Positions 1 through 10,000 of a DNA stretch of 64,000 nucleotides are shown one piece after another. The notes below the pieces were generated by a model. The model searched no databases. It was not told where the DNA came from and saw only the letters and a list, made by a program, of their open reading frames with translations. The translations under genes were made by a program, and so were the position numbers. The stretch is from Tenuifilaceae bacterium CYCD (lineage in GTDB: Bacteria > Bacteroidota > Bacteroidia > Bacteroidales > Tenuifilaceae), in NCBI GenBank assembly GCA_036322835.1, contig AP027304.1:1240001-1304000 (forward strand), in the 5' to 3' direction. Positions within the stretch are counted from its first letter, which is position 1; the number at the start of each line of letters is the position of its first letter.

Positions 1-1
1 T

Positions 2-763
2 AAGGCAAAAGATGAATCGTTAATTGTACCAACCATGGAGTGGTCGGTTAAGGGCAGTTACTTGCAGAAGAGTGCAATGATGATTCTCGAAATTATTGCC
101 AATAACAACTGGGATCGGCCAATCTATTTTGTTTCACCCTACGGTGATAGTGACGTTGGTTTGGTTGATTACCTACAGCACGATGGTTTTGCTTACCGAT
201 TGGTTCCTATAAAATCGCATGCTGACGATTTCCTTTCGGTAGGTAGAATTGATAGCGATATTCTTTACGATAAGTTAATGAATACGTTTAAGTGGGGCCG
301 AATGAATCAACCTGATGTGTTTATTGATCATAATAATCAGCGAACCGCAATGGTTTTGAGACTTCGTAACACATTTAACAGGCTTGCCGAAATCTTAATT
401 CAGGAAAACAAGAAAGATTCTGCAATAAAAGTACTCGACAAAGTCTGCGATTTAATGCCCCATGAGAAATATCCTTACGATTTCTTTATGATTGGTATTG
501 CGGAAAGCTACTACAAGTTAAATGAAACCGACAAAGCCAATCAAATTGTGAAAAAGTACAGTTCAATTATGCTTCAAAAGATGAAGTATATAACCAGCCT
601 AGGGCCTCGTTTCGAGGGTTACTTCGATTACGACTTTAGGGTTAATATTCAAACATTAAGCGAGTTGAGTAGTTTGGCTGGAACTTACGGTCAAACAGAC
701 CTGAAGACTAGTATCGATAATGGAATTAACTTATTCCTAGGAAAATACTCATCGCAAAAATAA
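2..763 (+). CDS. DUF2723 family membrane protein, C-terminal part (partial)
   Basis: The reading frame is open to the left edge of the window, so the start and the membrane-spanning part of this protein lie outside. What remains is the soluble C-terminal region. The stretch with NNNWDRPIYF followed by a DYLQHDGFAYRLVPIK block and a KAIKVLDKVCDLMP helix pair is typical of the end of Bacteroidota DUF2723 proteins. That family is related to the TMEM260/protein O-mannosyltransferase group and is thought to act in glycosyl transfer at the inner membrane. The last 100 residues look like one or two degenerate TPR helices. Substrate unknown. Confidence in the family is good, in function low. Confidence 0.75.
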   Translation, partial: KAKDESLIVPTMEWSVKGSYLQKSAMMILEIIANNNWDRPIYFVSPYGDSDVGLVDYLQHDGFAYRLVPIKSHADDFLSVGRIDSDILYDKLMNTFKWGRMNQPDVFIDHNNQRTAMVLRLRNTFNRLAEILIQENKKDSAIKVLDKVCDLMPHEKYPYDFFMIGIAESYYKLNETDKANQIVKKYSSIMLQKMKYITSLGPRFEGYFDYDFRVNIQTLSELSSLAGTYGQTDLKTSIDNGINLFLGKYSSQK

Positions 764-830
764 TTTTGAAAAATTATTGGACTATAATTCAAAATAGTGT
801 TTATTTAGTGCGTTTTTTTGTAATAGTTCT

Positions 831-838
831 TAACTTTG
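831..838 (+). promoter_or_regulatory. Putative -7 element of the atpD promoter
   Basis: TAACTTTG matches the Bacteroidota -7 consensus TAnnTTTG and lies 22 nt before the atpD start codon. No clear TTG/TTTG -33 element sits at the usual spacing, so the call rests on the -7 box and its position. Confidence 0.4.
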
Positions 839-851
839 GATATACTGATAA

Positions 852-2372
<1,521 letters not shown>

Positions 2373-2379
2373 GTAAAAT

Positions 2380-2637
2380 ATGATCTGTGATCTAATATCA
2401 CCGGAGGTTTCCTATCAAATTGAAGACGTATACTATGTTCAGGTTCCTGGAACAAAGGGATTGTTTGGTATTTTACATAAACATGCTCCCATTGTTTCAT
2501 CGTTGGAATCTGGCATAGTAAGGGTCATCAGAAACGATAATGCTGAGTTACTTTTTAATATCCCTGCCGGAGGATTTGTTGAGATGAATGATAATGTAGT
2601 CACCATCATTGCAGAGGTTATTTCTCAAACGTACTAG
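2380..2637 (+). CDS. atpC: F1F0 ATP synthase subunit epsilon, short form
   Basis: Epsilon subunit of F1, part of the central stalk. The 85 residues cover only the N-terminal beta-sandwich (VPGTKGLFGILHKHAPIVSSLESG). The C-terminal helical hairpin that inhibits hydrolysis in E. coli is absent, which is usual in Bacteroidota. Directly downstream of atpD and probably translated from the same message. Confidence 0.9.
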   Translation: MICDLISPEVSYQIEDVYYVQVPGTKGLFGILHKHAPIVSSLESGIVRVIRNDNAELLFNIPAGGFVEMNDNVVTIIAEVISQTY

Positions 2638-2645
2638 TTTTGCAG

Positions 2646-3377
2646 ATGAGAATTTTTATAAGGATTGTTACGTTGCTCTTTGTTCCATTTGGATTTTCTA
2701 ATGGGGTTGCTCAGCAGACAATTACTTTCCCTTCAAAAGATGGATTGATCATTACTGCCGATTTATATTTAACCGATATTCATAAACCGTATATTTTACT
2801 ATTGCATCAAGCAGGATATAGCCGTGGTGAATATAGAGAAATTGCACCACGACTAACCAAGCTTGGGTATAACTGTTTGGCTATCGATCAGCGATCGGGT
2901 TACGAGGTCAACTACATAAAAAATGAGACCGCTATACGAGCCAAGGAAAAAGGCTTGGCCTCTGAGTATTTAGATGCATTTCAGGATATTGAGGCTGCCC
3001 TTGATTATATTAAAACAAAAACCGATTTGCCCATCGTTATTTGGGGCAGTTCATATTCCGCATCGTTGGCACTCATTGTGGCTTCAAATAATTTACGAAT
3101 AAAGGCTGCAATAGCTTTTTCTCCGGGTGAATACTTTGGAAAGGATGATTTTATAAAATCTCAGATTTCGAAAATATCAGTACCTGTATTGGTATTATCC
3201 TCCAAGGAAGAATGTGAAATGGTAAAAGAGGTTTGTCAAAATGTAAAACCATCTCTCAAAACATTTTATTGCCCTTCCGATGCAGGCAAACATGGCTCAA
3301 AAGCCTTATGGAAATCAAATCCATCTAGCAAGGATTATTGGATGACCATAACCATGTTCTTCAGCAAATTAAATTAA
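2646..3377 (+). CDS. Secreted alpha/beta hydrolase
   Basis: Alpha/beta-hydrolase-fold protein of the dienelactone hydrolase type with an N-terminal signal peptide ending near GVAQQ, so probably periplasmic. The nucleophile elbow reads GSSYS (serine near residue 139), with the oxyanion-side motif LLHQAGYSRGEY before it and a late histidine (KHGSKAL). The acid residue is not certain. The ATG at 2646 is preferred over an in-frame TTG six bases upstream. It begins 8 nt after atpC and may be co-transcribed, although no link to ATP synthase is known. Substrate unknown. Confidence 0.75.
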   Translation: MRIFIRIVTLLFVPFGFSNGVAQQTITFPSKDGLIITADLYLTDIHKPYILLLHQAGYSRGEYREIAPRLTKLGYNCLAIDQRSGYEVNYIKNETAIRAKEKGLASEYLDAFQDIEAALDYIKTKTDLPIVIWGSSYSASLALIVASNNLRIKAAIAFSPGEYFGKDDFIKSQISKISVPVLVLSSKEECEMVKEVCQNVKPSLKTFYCPSDAGKHGSKALWKSNPSSKDYWMTITMFFSKLN

Positions 3378-3382
3378 TTGAA

Positions 3383-4462
3383 CTACTCCAAATTTTTTTT
3401 GAAAGCCGGCGAGTTGTACGAAGGATTGAAGTTTGAGTTGAATACAACGTTGCCGATTTCGTAGTTTACATAGCCCTTAATGAACTGATTTGGTAGAGTA
3501 TAAACCTTATCATCGTTTTCGTTGAAAACTGGAGGTAATTCGCTGAAAACATTTTCAATATATATATTGATTCCTTTTGATTTTATTTCATCGGAATATT
3601 GATTAAATAGGCCTTTTTCGATAGCAATTATCACAACATAGTTACCATAGTATTTATACATGTTGTGCTTGTACATTAAGTCAAGTTTGTCGTTTACCAC
3701 CTGTTCGGCGGTGTTATAGAACGTTTCAGTATACCTGAATCCTTCCTGAATTATTTTGCGAGCGATTGTTTCCTCTTTAGTATAGTGCATAAAGATTAAT
3801 CGGTTATCCTCCTCTTCAAAAATAAAATTCATTATATCGGGTTCAAACAGATTTGATGTTTTGACAGCCGTTTCGGCTTTAACAATGAATTCAATTTGTT
3901 TATCAACTAGATTTGTAAAATCAATATAGCCAGATGGATAATGCCTATTGATATAAAAGAGTAGAATTCCTGGGATTTGGTATTTTAGTATATTTCTCAT
4001 TTTGTTAGAAGCACTGATTGTTGTAATGTCATTACTTATGCAATACTTCCATTCTTCTTCGCAGAGCCTATCCAAAAAAGTACAAATTAGCTCTGACGTA
4101 GGCTGTTTATGTTCAATTTCCGATATTTTTTCGAGAAAGAATAATTCAAAGACTCCTGGATACTCAACGAAATACTTTACAAAGGCCTTATTTATATCCT
4201 TAATCTTTTCGATTCCTCGAGGGGAATTACTCGTTTCTTTTGCAACAAATTCTTCGCATTCTTCCTGAAAATCCTTTATACATTCAAAAATTAGATCCTT
4301 TACGTCTTTAAAATAGTTGTATAGAGTCGCGTAAGAGTAACCAGCCTGATCGGCGATATTTCTAACGCTCATACTTTCCAACCCCTCTCCTTTAAGAATT
4401 TCCTTTGCGGCTTGGATAAAGTATCCTCTCATTCTTTTTTCTTGGATTATTTTATTTTTCAT
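3383..4462 (-). CDS. TetR/AcrR family regulator with extra C-terminal domain
   Basis: The first 60 residues form a TetR-type DNA-binding domain, with the helix-turn-helix around SVRNIADQAGYSYATLYNYF. A helical ligand/dimerisation region follows to about residue 200. At 359 residues it is some 150 longer than an ordinary TetR. The extra part begins near residue 220 with LIFMHYTKEETIARKIIQEGFRY, which has the look of the opening of an ADP-ribosyltransferase-like fold (HxT, then a helix, then I-x-x-G-F). That resemblance is only by eye. The gene is divergent from the UpxY gene, and a set of inverted half-sites lies in between, so autoregulation is likely. Confidence 0.8.
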   Translation of the reverse strand: MKNKIIQEKRMRGYFIQAAKEILKGEGLESMSVRNIADQAGYSYATLYNYFKDVKDLIFECIKDFQEECEEFVAKETSNSPRGIEKIKDINKAFVKYFVEYPGVFELFFLEKISEIEHKQPTSELICTFLDRLCEEEWKYCISNDITTISASNKMRNILKYQIPGILLFYINRHYPSGYIDFTNLVDKQIEFIVKAETAVKTSNLFEPDIMNFIFEEEDNRLIFMHYTKEETIARKIIQEGFRYTETFYNTAEQVVNDKLDLMYKHNMYKYYGNYVVIIAIEKGLFNQYSDEIKSKGINIYIENVFSELPPVFNENDDKVYTLPNQFIKGYVNYEIGNVVFNSNFNPSYNSPAFKKNLE

Positions 4463-4503
4463 GAATGAGTTTGCTTTTTGAAAACCACCATTTCTAAAAC
4501 AAT

Positions 4504-4527
4504 GTTAATATAATTAACAGCGTTAAT
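4504..4527. promoter_or_regulatory. Candidate operator: three alternating GTTAAT half-sites
   Basis: The half-site GTTAAT (4504-4509) is followed by ATTAAC (4513-4518) and again GTTAAT (4522-4527), each separated by 3 bp, giving two overlapping perfect inverted repeats. The array lies 42 bp upstream of the TetR gene and 118 bp upstream of the UpxY gene, a typical place for a TetR operator in a divergent promoter. Assignment to this TetR is inference. Confidence 0.5.
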
Positions 4528-4644
4528 CAAGTTTTTGATAAAAAATTTATAACTATCTGTAATTTTTTTATTTAAGTAACAAAGTTATGTTTTTTTGGTT
4601 TATTTTTTCTTGGATTTATTTGATATTAAGGCAGTAGTACAGTA

Positions 4645-5226
4645 ATGACCTTTTGCAAAGAAGAGTGCAATAATTTGAGTAAATTTGCAGTGATACAAAA
4701 ATGTAAAATTGTGGTCAGTAGAGAAGGGAACTATACTTGGTATGCGGCATATACAAAACCTCGCAACGAGAAGAAGGTATATGTGCGTTTGTTGGAGAAG
4801 GGTATAGAAACATTTCTGCCACTTCAGAAAAAGTTGAAGCAGTGGAGCGATAGGAAAAAGATAGTGGAAGAGCCCTTATTCCGTTCCTATATTTTTGTTC
4901 GTATCGAGGTTAAAGATTATTACAATGTTCTTAACACCCCGGGAGTAGTACGATATGTTACATTTGGAGGGAAAGCGGCGCCAATTCCCGAACGCCAGAT
5001 TGATCAGGTTAAGCAGTTACTGGTTCAAGACGTTGAGATAGAATTACTGGATGAGGCCATTGAACCAGGAACAAGTGTTGAGATAAAGTTCGGGAGTTTA
5101 AAGGGAATTATTGGAGAACTTGTTGAACATTTAGGAAAGAAAAAAGTAGTTGTAAAGATTGACCATGTAAGCCATTCCTTGTTGGTCACATTACCTAAAG
5201 AGTATGTAGTTCAAAAAATTGATTAG
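4645..5226 (+). CDS. UpxY-type transcription antiterminator (NusG paralogue)
   Basis: NusG-like protein of the UpxY family, which in Bacteroides rides with RNA polymerase through long capsular polysaccharide operons. The NGN domain starts at TWYAAYTKPRNEKKV and includes PLFRSYIFVRIE. A KOW motif follows (VEIKFGSLKGIIGELVE, residues about 150-170). The annotated ATG gives about 30 unusual residues before the conserved WYAAYTKP, so a GTG at 4711 could be the true start. It stands alone: a terminator follows and no polysaccharide genes are next to it. Confidence 0.85.
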   Translation: MTFCKEECNNLSKFAVIQKCKIVVSREGNYTWYAAYTKPRNEKKVYVRLLEKGIETFLPLQKKLKQWSDRKKIVEEPLFRSYIFVRIEVKDYYNVLNTPGVVRYVTFGGKAAPIPERQIDQVKQLLVQDVEIELLDEAIEPGTSVEIKFGSLKGIIGELVEHLGKKKVVVKIDHVSHSLLVTLPKEYVVQKID

Positions 5227-5241
5227 AAATTCATAAATAAG

Positions 5242-5272
5242 AAAACCTCCCTAAGGAGGTTTTCGCTTTTTT
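5242..5272 (+). terminator. Rho-independent terminator after the UpxY gene
   Basis: A 9-bp stem (AAAACCTCC / GGAGGTTTT) with a CTAA loop, followed after 3 nt by a run of T. It lies between two convergent genes and may also help to end susD transcription from the other strand. Confidence 0.8.
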
Positions 5273-5287
5273 ACTTGGAATAGATTT

Positions 5288-6730
5288 CTATTGATATGCC
5301 TCATTTTGATCGCTAGGAGTTATTAATTCATTGGCATCAATTTCTGCTTGCGGAATTGGCATGGTGAGAATTGGATTATCCCATTTTATTGAGGTTTCGG
5401 GGTACCCCCAGTGATACGAAGAACTTCTATCCACGTCAATTTTCATTCTTTTATTGTCGAGTACACCAAATCCTTCGCCGTATAGTTCTTTCTTTCTTTC
5501 AATGAATATTTCATTTATAAGATTGTTTCCCGTATTTGTTGAAAGATTTGCAGAAGGAATAGATCGTTTCTGAACAGTAAAAAGAGCATTTCTGGCGCCA
5601 TTTTCATCGAAATGGGCTTTGGCCTCAGCTTCAATTAAGTACATTTCAGAAACACGCATTTTTATCATTCTCGCTACGCTTAGTTGGTCGTTTCTGTGTT
5701 GAAACTTGTAGGTGAAGAATGTTCCATCAGAACCAAAGAAACCAAGATCGTCTACAAAGAACATTTTTCTTGCATCGTCATCGGAAAACAGATTCACAAA
5801 TTCTGGAGTATAGCGAATTGAACTGTAGCCGTAAATTACACCGTCATACCCAGGTCTGGAGAAATACCAAAATGATGGCTGGCTGGCATAACCACCGTTA
5901 TCAGTTTCAGTATAGTCAAATCCGAATATTGTTTCTGCATTGTAATCGTAAAATCCATCAGTAATTAGACTTGGATTAAGGGTTTGATTTCTATGGCAGG
6001 CTAGGGCCCATGTTGCGGCATCATTCCATTGTTCCATTTGTAAATACAGCCGAGCTAATAACCCTTGTACTGCTCTTTTGGAAAATCTACCTTGCCTGTT
6101 GTTGTCTCTAATGATTTCAACGGCAGCTAAAAGATCCTTTTCTATTTGGTCGAAAACTTGTTCATTGGTAGCCCTTGGTAAATCAGCGCTTCCAACTGCA
6201 GTGTAGGGTTCTACTCGTAGAGGAACGCATTGAGCCTGCGGATTTGCTGAATAGGTTTCGGCCTGGAACATGTTAGATAGCAACATGTAGCAGTAGGCTC
6301 TAAGCGCTAAAGCTTCTCCTTTAAGATTGTTGAGTTTATCTATATCTCCCGATGCTTTATCGATACCAGCAACAATAACATTGGCATTGTCAATAACTCC
6401 GTAAGCTCGTTGCCAAATATAATTTGGGAAAACACTTGTGCTTTGCTCGTTAAACTGATAAGTAGTAACAAACCATGTGTAGTTATTTGCTTGGCATATA
6501 AGTGCATCACCTGAAGTAACTTCAACAATAGCAGGGATAAATAATCCATCGAATCGGTAGGATGCTAGGGTTCTATACGTTCCGTTAATTCCAATCTCAA
6601 TAGTTACATCGTTGCTCGTAATTATTTTCTCTGATATTTGATTACTTGGTTCTTTATCTAAAAAGTCATCTTCACAAGCCATTAGTGATAGGCCTAAAAG
6701 AAGGGCTGAAATATATATTCTACTTTTCAT
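5288..6730 (-). CDS. RagB/SusD family nutrient-uptake lipoprotein
   Basis: Surface lipoprotein that forms the lid of a SusCD outer-membrane transporter. It begins with a lipoprotein signal peptide and lipobox LMAC, then EDDFLDKEPSNQISE, the usual SusD start. The conserved helical region LKGEALALRAYCYMLLSNMF and the RAVQGLLARLYLQMEQW TPR segment are present. The C-terminus has the ERKKELYGEGFGVLDNKR motif typical of SusD. It lies 19 nt downstream of the susC-like gene and is certainly part of the same operon. No glycoside hydrolase is next to it, so the cargo (glycan, peptide or other) cannot be read from the context. Confidence 0.92.
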   Translation of the reverse strand: MKSRIYISALLLGLSLMACEDDFLDKEPSNQISEKIITSNDVTIEIGINGTYRTLASYRFDGLFIPAIVEVTSGDALICQANNYTWFVTTYQFNEQSTSVFPNYIWQRAYGVIDNANVIVAGIDKASGDIDKLNNLKGEALALRAYCYMLLSNMFQAETYSANPQAQCVPLRVEPYTAVGSADLPRATNEQVFDQIEKDLLAAVEIIRDNNRQGRFSKRAVQGLLARLYLQMEQWNDAATWALACHRNQTLNPSLITDGFYDYNAETIFGFDYTETDNGGYASQPSFWYFSRPGYDGVIYGYSSIRYTPEFVNLFSDDDARKMFFVDDLGFFGSDGTFFTYKFQHRNDQLSVARMIKMRVSEMYLIEAEAKAHFDENGARNALFTVQKRSIPSANLSTNTGNNLINEIFIERKKELYGEGFGVLDNKRMKIDVDRSSSYHWGYPETSIKWDNPILTMPIPQAEIDANELITPSDQNEAYQ

Positions 6731-6749
6731 CGTTTTTTATTGTTAAGTT

Positions 6750-9700
6750 TTACAAACTAATATTAAGACCTATGCTAAATACTCTTGGGTTAGGTGTTCT
6801 CATGAAATCTATCCCATTAAGATCCATTTCTGGATCCCAACTTTTAAGATTTTTGTCTTTAACCCAAGTAAATAGATTGTTTCCACTTACATATACTTTT
6901 GCTGAGTTAATACCGACTTTACGGATAAATTCTTCTGGAAGTGTATATGAAAGATTTAATGAACGCAGTTTAACATAAGTGGCGTCGTGAAGGAAGAGTG
7001 TTGATCGTGAGTACGACTTGTCGGAGCTGTTAATTGTAAATCGGGGTAATTTGGCGCTTGTATTTGTGGGTGTCCAGCAGTCAAGCATATCTGTTAACAT
7101 CTGATATCCCTTTTTGCTACCATCGTTTAGCAATTCGGCCTCTACACCATCATAAATTTTTCCTCCCATGCTGTAATAGAAATCTATGCTGAGCTCGAAG
7201 TTCTTATATGTCATAGATGTTCCAACTGTTCCGAAAAGTTTTGGAGTTGAAACCCCTTGCTTAAATCTTACTGCCTGTGAGTAGTTTGATGTTGTAACTT
7301 TATTGCCATTGTTGTCGAGGGTGTACCACATGGGTTTACCTTCGGCACTAACACCCGCCCATTCTTCAAGGTAAAATTCGTATATGCTACCGCCTTCTTC
7401 CCAGATTTTGGTTCCTTCTATCTGTTTCCCCTGAGTTATTGAAATTAGTTCGTTTTTGTTCATCGATGCATTTGCGTTGATATTCCATTGGAAGTTTTTA
7501 GCGGCAAGAACTGTTGCGTTTACAAGAAACTCATGGCCGGAATTTTTCATATCGGCTAGGTTTGACATAATGCTTGGAAAACCAGTACTTAAGGGGAGCG
7601 GTTTTTCGTAAAGAAGATTATACGATAACCGGTTATAGTACTCGTATGCGATATTTATCCTGTTAAATAATCTTAGATCAAACCCGATGTTGAGGTTTCT
7701 ATTTTCCTCCCAGTGTATACTTTTATTGGGGAGTTGGGAGTGAATAAATCCGGGTAAATCGTTATAGGGTTGAGAGGCATACAGTCCTAGATATGCGTAG
7801 TTATCGATATCATCATTTCCCGATGTTCCAAAGCTAGCCTTTAAGGTTAGGTTATTAAGGTTTTTTATTGATGACAAAAAGGCCTCGTCGCTAACTCGCC
7901 AAGATGCGCCAATCGCGTAAAATGTACCAAAGCGTTTTTCTGATCCAAATTTTGAGGATCCGTCACGTCTTATGCTTGTTTGTAGGTAGTAGCGATTTTT
8001 ATAGTTATACATGATTTGCCCGAATGCGGATAGTTTTGACGATTCGGTATAGTAACTGCTTGCAGAGCTTGCCCTTGATGCGTTGTCGAGTTCTGGCAAT
8101 GCTACATCTCCAAGATTCGGGTAGCCCGTTGCCTCGCTATGTGCATACTCAAATTTATCACTGTATGCTTCAAAGCCTAATAATCCAGAAAAATTATGTT
8201 CCCCAAGTTGTTTGTTATAGGTTAAGGTAGTTGATGAAACCCATCCGAGATCCGATTTAGCATACTTTCTTCCTCTTCCTGCAACAGGCTGTCCATCACC
8301 GTGATATGGGTTATAGTAAATAAATTCTCCCATATTTAAAAAATCAGCGTTAAAGGTAGATTTTAGTTTTAAATCTTTAAGCAGCGCAATTTCTCCCCAG
8401 AATGAAGATATAACTCGGTTTGTTGTAGTTTTGTAAATATCTAATTCATTTAAACCGAGTGGGTTAAAATCTAAACTAACTGGATTGTGCCAATTGTACG
8501 ATTTTTTGCCGTTGGTAAGAATTGGCTTTCCGTTCGCATCAACTTCGTATATAGGAATAGCATTGCTAAACAGCATGGCCATGCGCATTGGCGATGCACC
8601 ACCGGTAGCCCCTGGAGGTGTGTTTTGAGTAGTACGCGAAAGCGTATTCTCTGTTCCAATCGTTAAGTATCTGTTTATTTTGGATGATAGATTGAATTTT
8701 GCCGAATAGCGTTCAAAATCTTGCCCAACAGTTATGCCTTCAAAATCGGAGTATGCTCCAGATAAGTAGTAGGTAAGATTATCGGTTCCTCCTGATGCTT
8801 GTAGGGTATAGTCCTTTGTAATGGCAGTTCTGTAAACGGCATCTATCCAGTCTGTGTTAACAACTATTTTTGCCCCATTAACTGGATTTCCATTTGCATT
8901 GAGCGGTTGGCTTACATTGTATGGATTGTGGGTTAATGCTTGAATTGTAAGTTGATTTGCATTTTCTACAGCGTTATCTACATTATTGGGGTCGGATTCC
9001 AATTCATCTTGTAAGTATGTATTAAAGTAAAACCCGTATATTTGCTCAGAATTCATTAGTTTATACCTCATTTTAGGTAAACTAGAGACACCATACTTTG
9101 CGCTAAAACTAATATTAGATTTTCCTGCTTTACCCTTTTTGGTTGTTATAATAATAACGCCATTTGCTGCAGCCGATCCATAAAGCGATGCTGCTGAAGC
9201 ATCTTTAAGCACTGTAATAGATTCAATGTCATTGGGATTAATTGAGGATAATACATCCGATGAAGTTCCAAACATCATTTCATCGGCAACATCGCTCATA
9301 TTCCCCGTTTTAATTGGAATTCCATCTATAACATACAATGGAGAACTTGATGCCTTAAGTGATCCTGTACCTCGGATACGTACAGTTGATTGTGCGCCAG
9401 GTTGCCCCGATGACGTATTTATTTGAAGGCCTGGAGTGCTGCCCATTAGCGCTTGATTCACCGACAACGTGTTGATTTTCTCAATACTTTTGCTTTCTAC
9501 TACCGATGCAGAACCGGTGTACGATGATTTTTTTACGGTTCCGTAGGCAACAACCATCACTTCATCTATTTCCTGTGTTGCAGGATCGAGAATAACATCA
9601 ATGATTGCTCGTTTTTCAATGGAAACCTCTTGGTTTTTGTAACCAATGGAACTAAAAATCAAAGAGTTAGAATTTTGAGGAATACTAATGGAGTATTTGC

Positions 9701-9875
9701 CATCTACATCTGTAGCGGCTCCAATGGTTGTTCCTTTTACAATAACAGAGGCGCCAATTATTGGTTCCCCATTTTCGGAACTAGTTACTGTTCCTGTAAT
9801 TTGTACATTTTGGCTAAGCAGAGGGTTAAGTCCGAGTAGCAGTAATGATACAAAAAATAAACATAATCGTCTCAT
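6750..9875 (-). CDS. SusC/RagA family TonB-linked outer-membrane transporter
   Basis: TonB-dependent outer-membrane channel partner of the SusD protein. In order it has a signal peptide, a carboxypeptidase-regulatory-like domain (GTVTSSENGEPIIGASVIVKG), the SusC signature DVILDPATQEIDEVMVVAYGT, a plug domain (VRIRGTGSL, DPNDIESITVLKDASAASLYG-type block) and a beta-barrel that ends with a terminal aromatic-rich strand. The start is placed at MRRLCLFF, 12 codons inside the longest open frame, because the signal peptide starts there. Length of about 1040 residues is normal. Confidence 0.95.
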   Translation of the reverse strand: MRRLCLFFVSLLLLGLNPLLSQNVQITGTVTSSENGEPIIGASVIVKGTTIGAATDVDGKYSISIPQNSNSLIFSSIGYKNQEVSIEKRAIIDVILDPATQEIDEVMVVAYGTVKKSSYTGSASVVESKSIEKINTLSVNQALMGSTPGLQINTSSGQPGAQSTVRIRGTGSLKASSSPLYVIDGIPIKTGNMSDVADEMMFGTSSDVLSSINPNDIESITVLKDASAASLYGSAAANGVIIITTKKGKAGKSNISFSAKYGVSSLPKMRYKLMNSEQIYGFYFNTYLQDELESDPNNVDNAVENANQLTIQALTHNPYNVSQPLNANGNPVNGAKIVVNTDWIDAVYRTAITKDYTLQASGGTDNLTYYLSGAYSDFEGITVGQDFERYSAKFNLSSKINRYLTIGTENTLSRTTQNTPPGATGGASPMRMAMLFSNAIPIYEVDANGKPILTNGKKSYNWHNPVSLDFNPLGLNELDIYKTTTNRVISSFWGEIALLKDLKLKSTFNADFLNMGEFIYYNPYHGDGQPVAGRGRKYAKSDLGWVSSTTLTYNKQLGEHNFSGLLGFEAYSDKFEYAHSEATGYPNLGDVALPELDNASRASSASSYYTESSKLSAFGQIMYNYKNRYYLQTSIRRDGSSKFGSEKRFGTFYAIGASWRVSDEAFLSSIKNLNNLTLKASFGTSGNDDIDNYAYLGLYASQPYNDLPGFIHSQLPNKSIHWEENRNLNIGFDLRLFNRINIAYEYYNRLSYNLLYEKPLPLSTGFPSIMSNLADMKNSGHEFLVNATVLAAKNFQWNINANASMNKNELISITQGKQIEGTKIWEEGGSIYEFYLEEWAGVSAEGKPMWYTLDNNGNKVTTSNYSQAVRFKQGVSTPKLFGTVGTSMTYKNFELSIDFYYSMGGKIYDGVEAELLNDGSKKGYQMLTDMLDCWTPTNTSAKLPRFTINSSDKSYSRSTLFLHDATYVKLRSLNLSYTLPEEFIRKVGINSAKVYVSGNNLFTWVKDKNLKSWDPEMDLNGIDFMRTPNPRVFSIGLNISL

Positions 9876-10000
9876 AAATAAAAATTTAAGTGAAAGATTT
9901 AGGTTAAACATTAGTTCATTAATAATTGATTTCTAATCAAGTTTACTTTCCGGTATGTGCTTAAAGCTCTATCTGTTAATGAATAAATTTTTGTTGAGGC

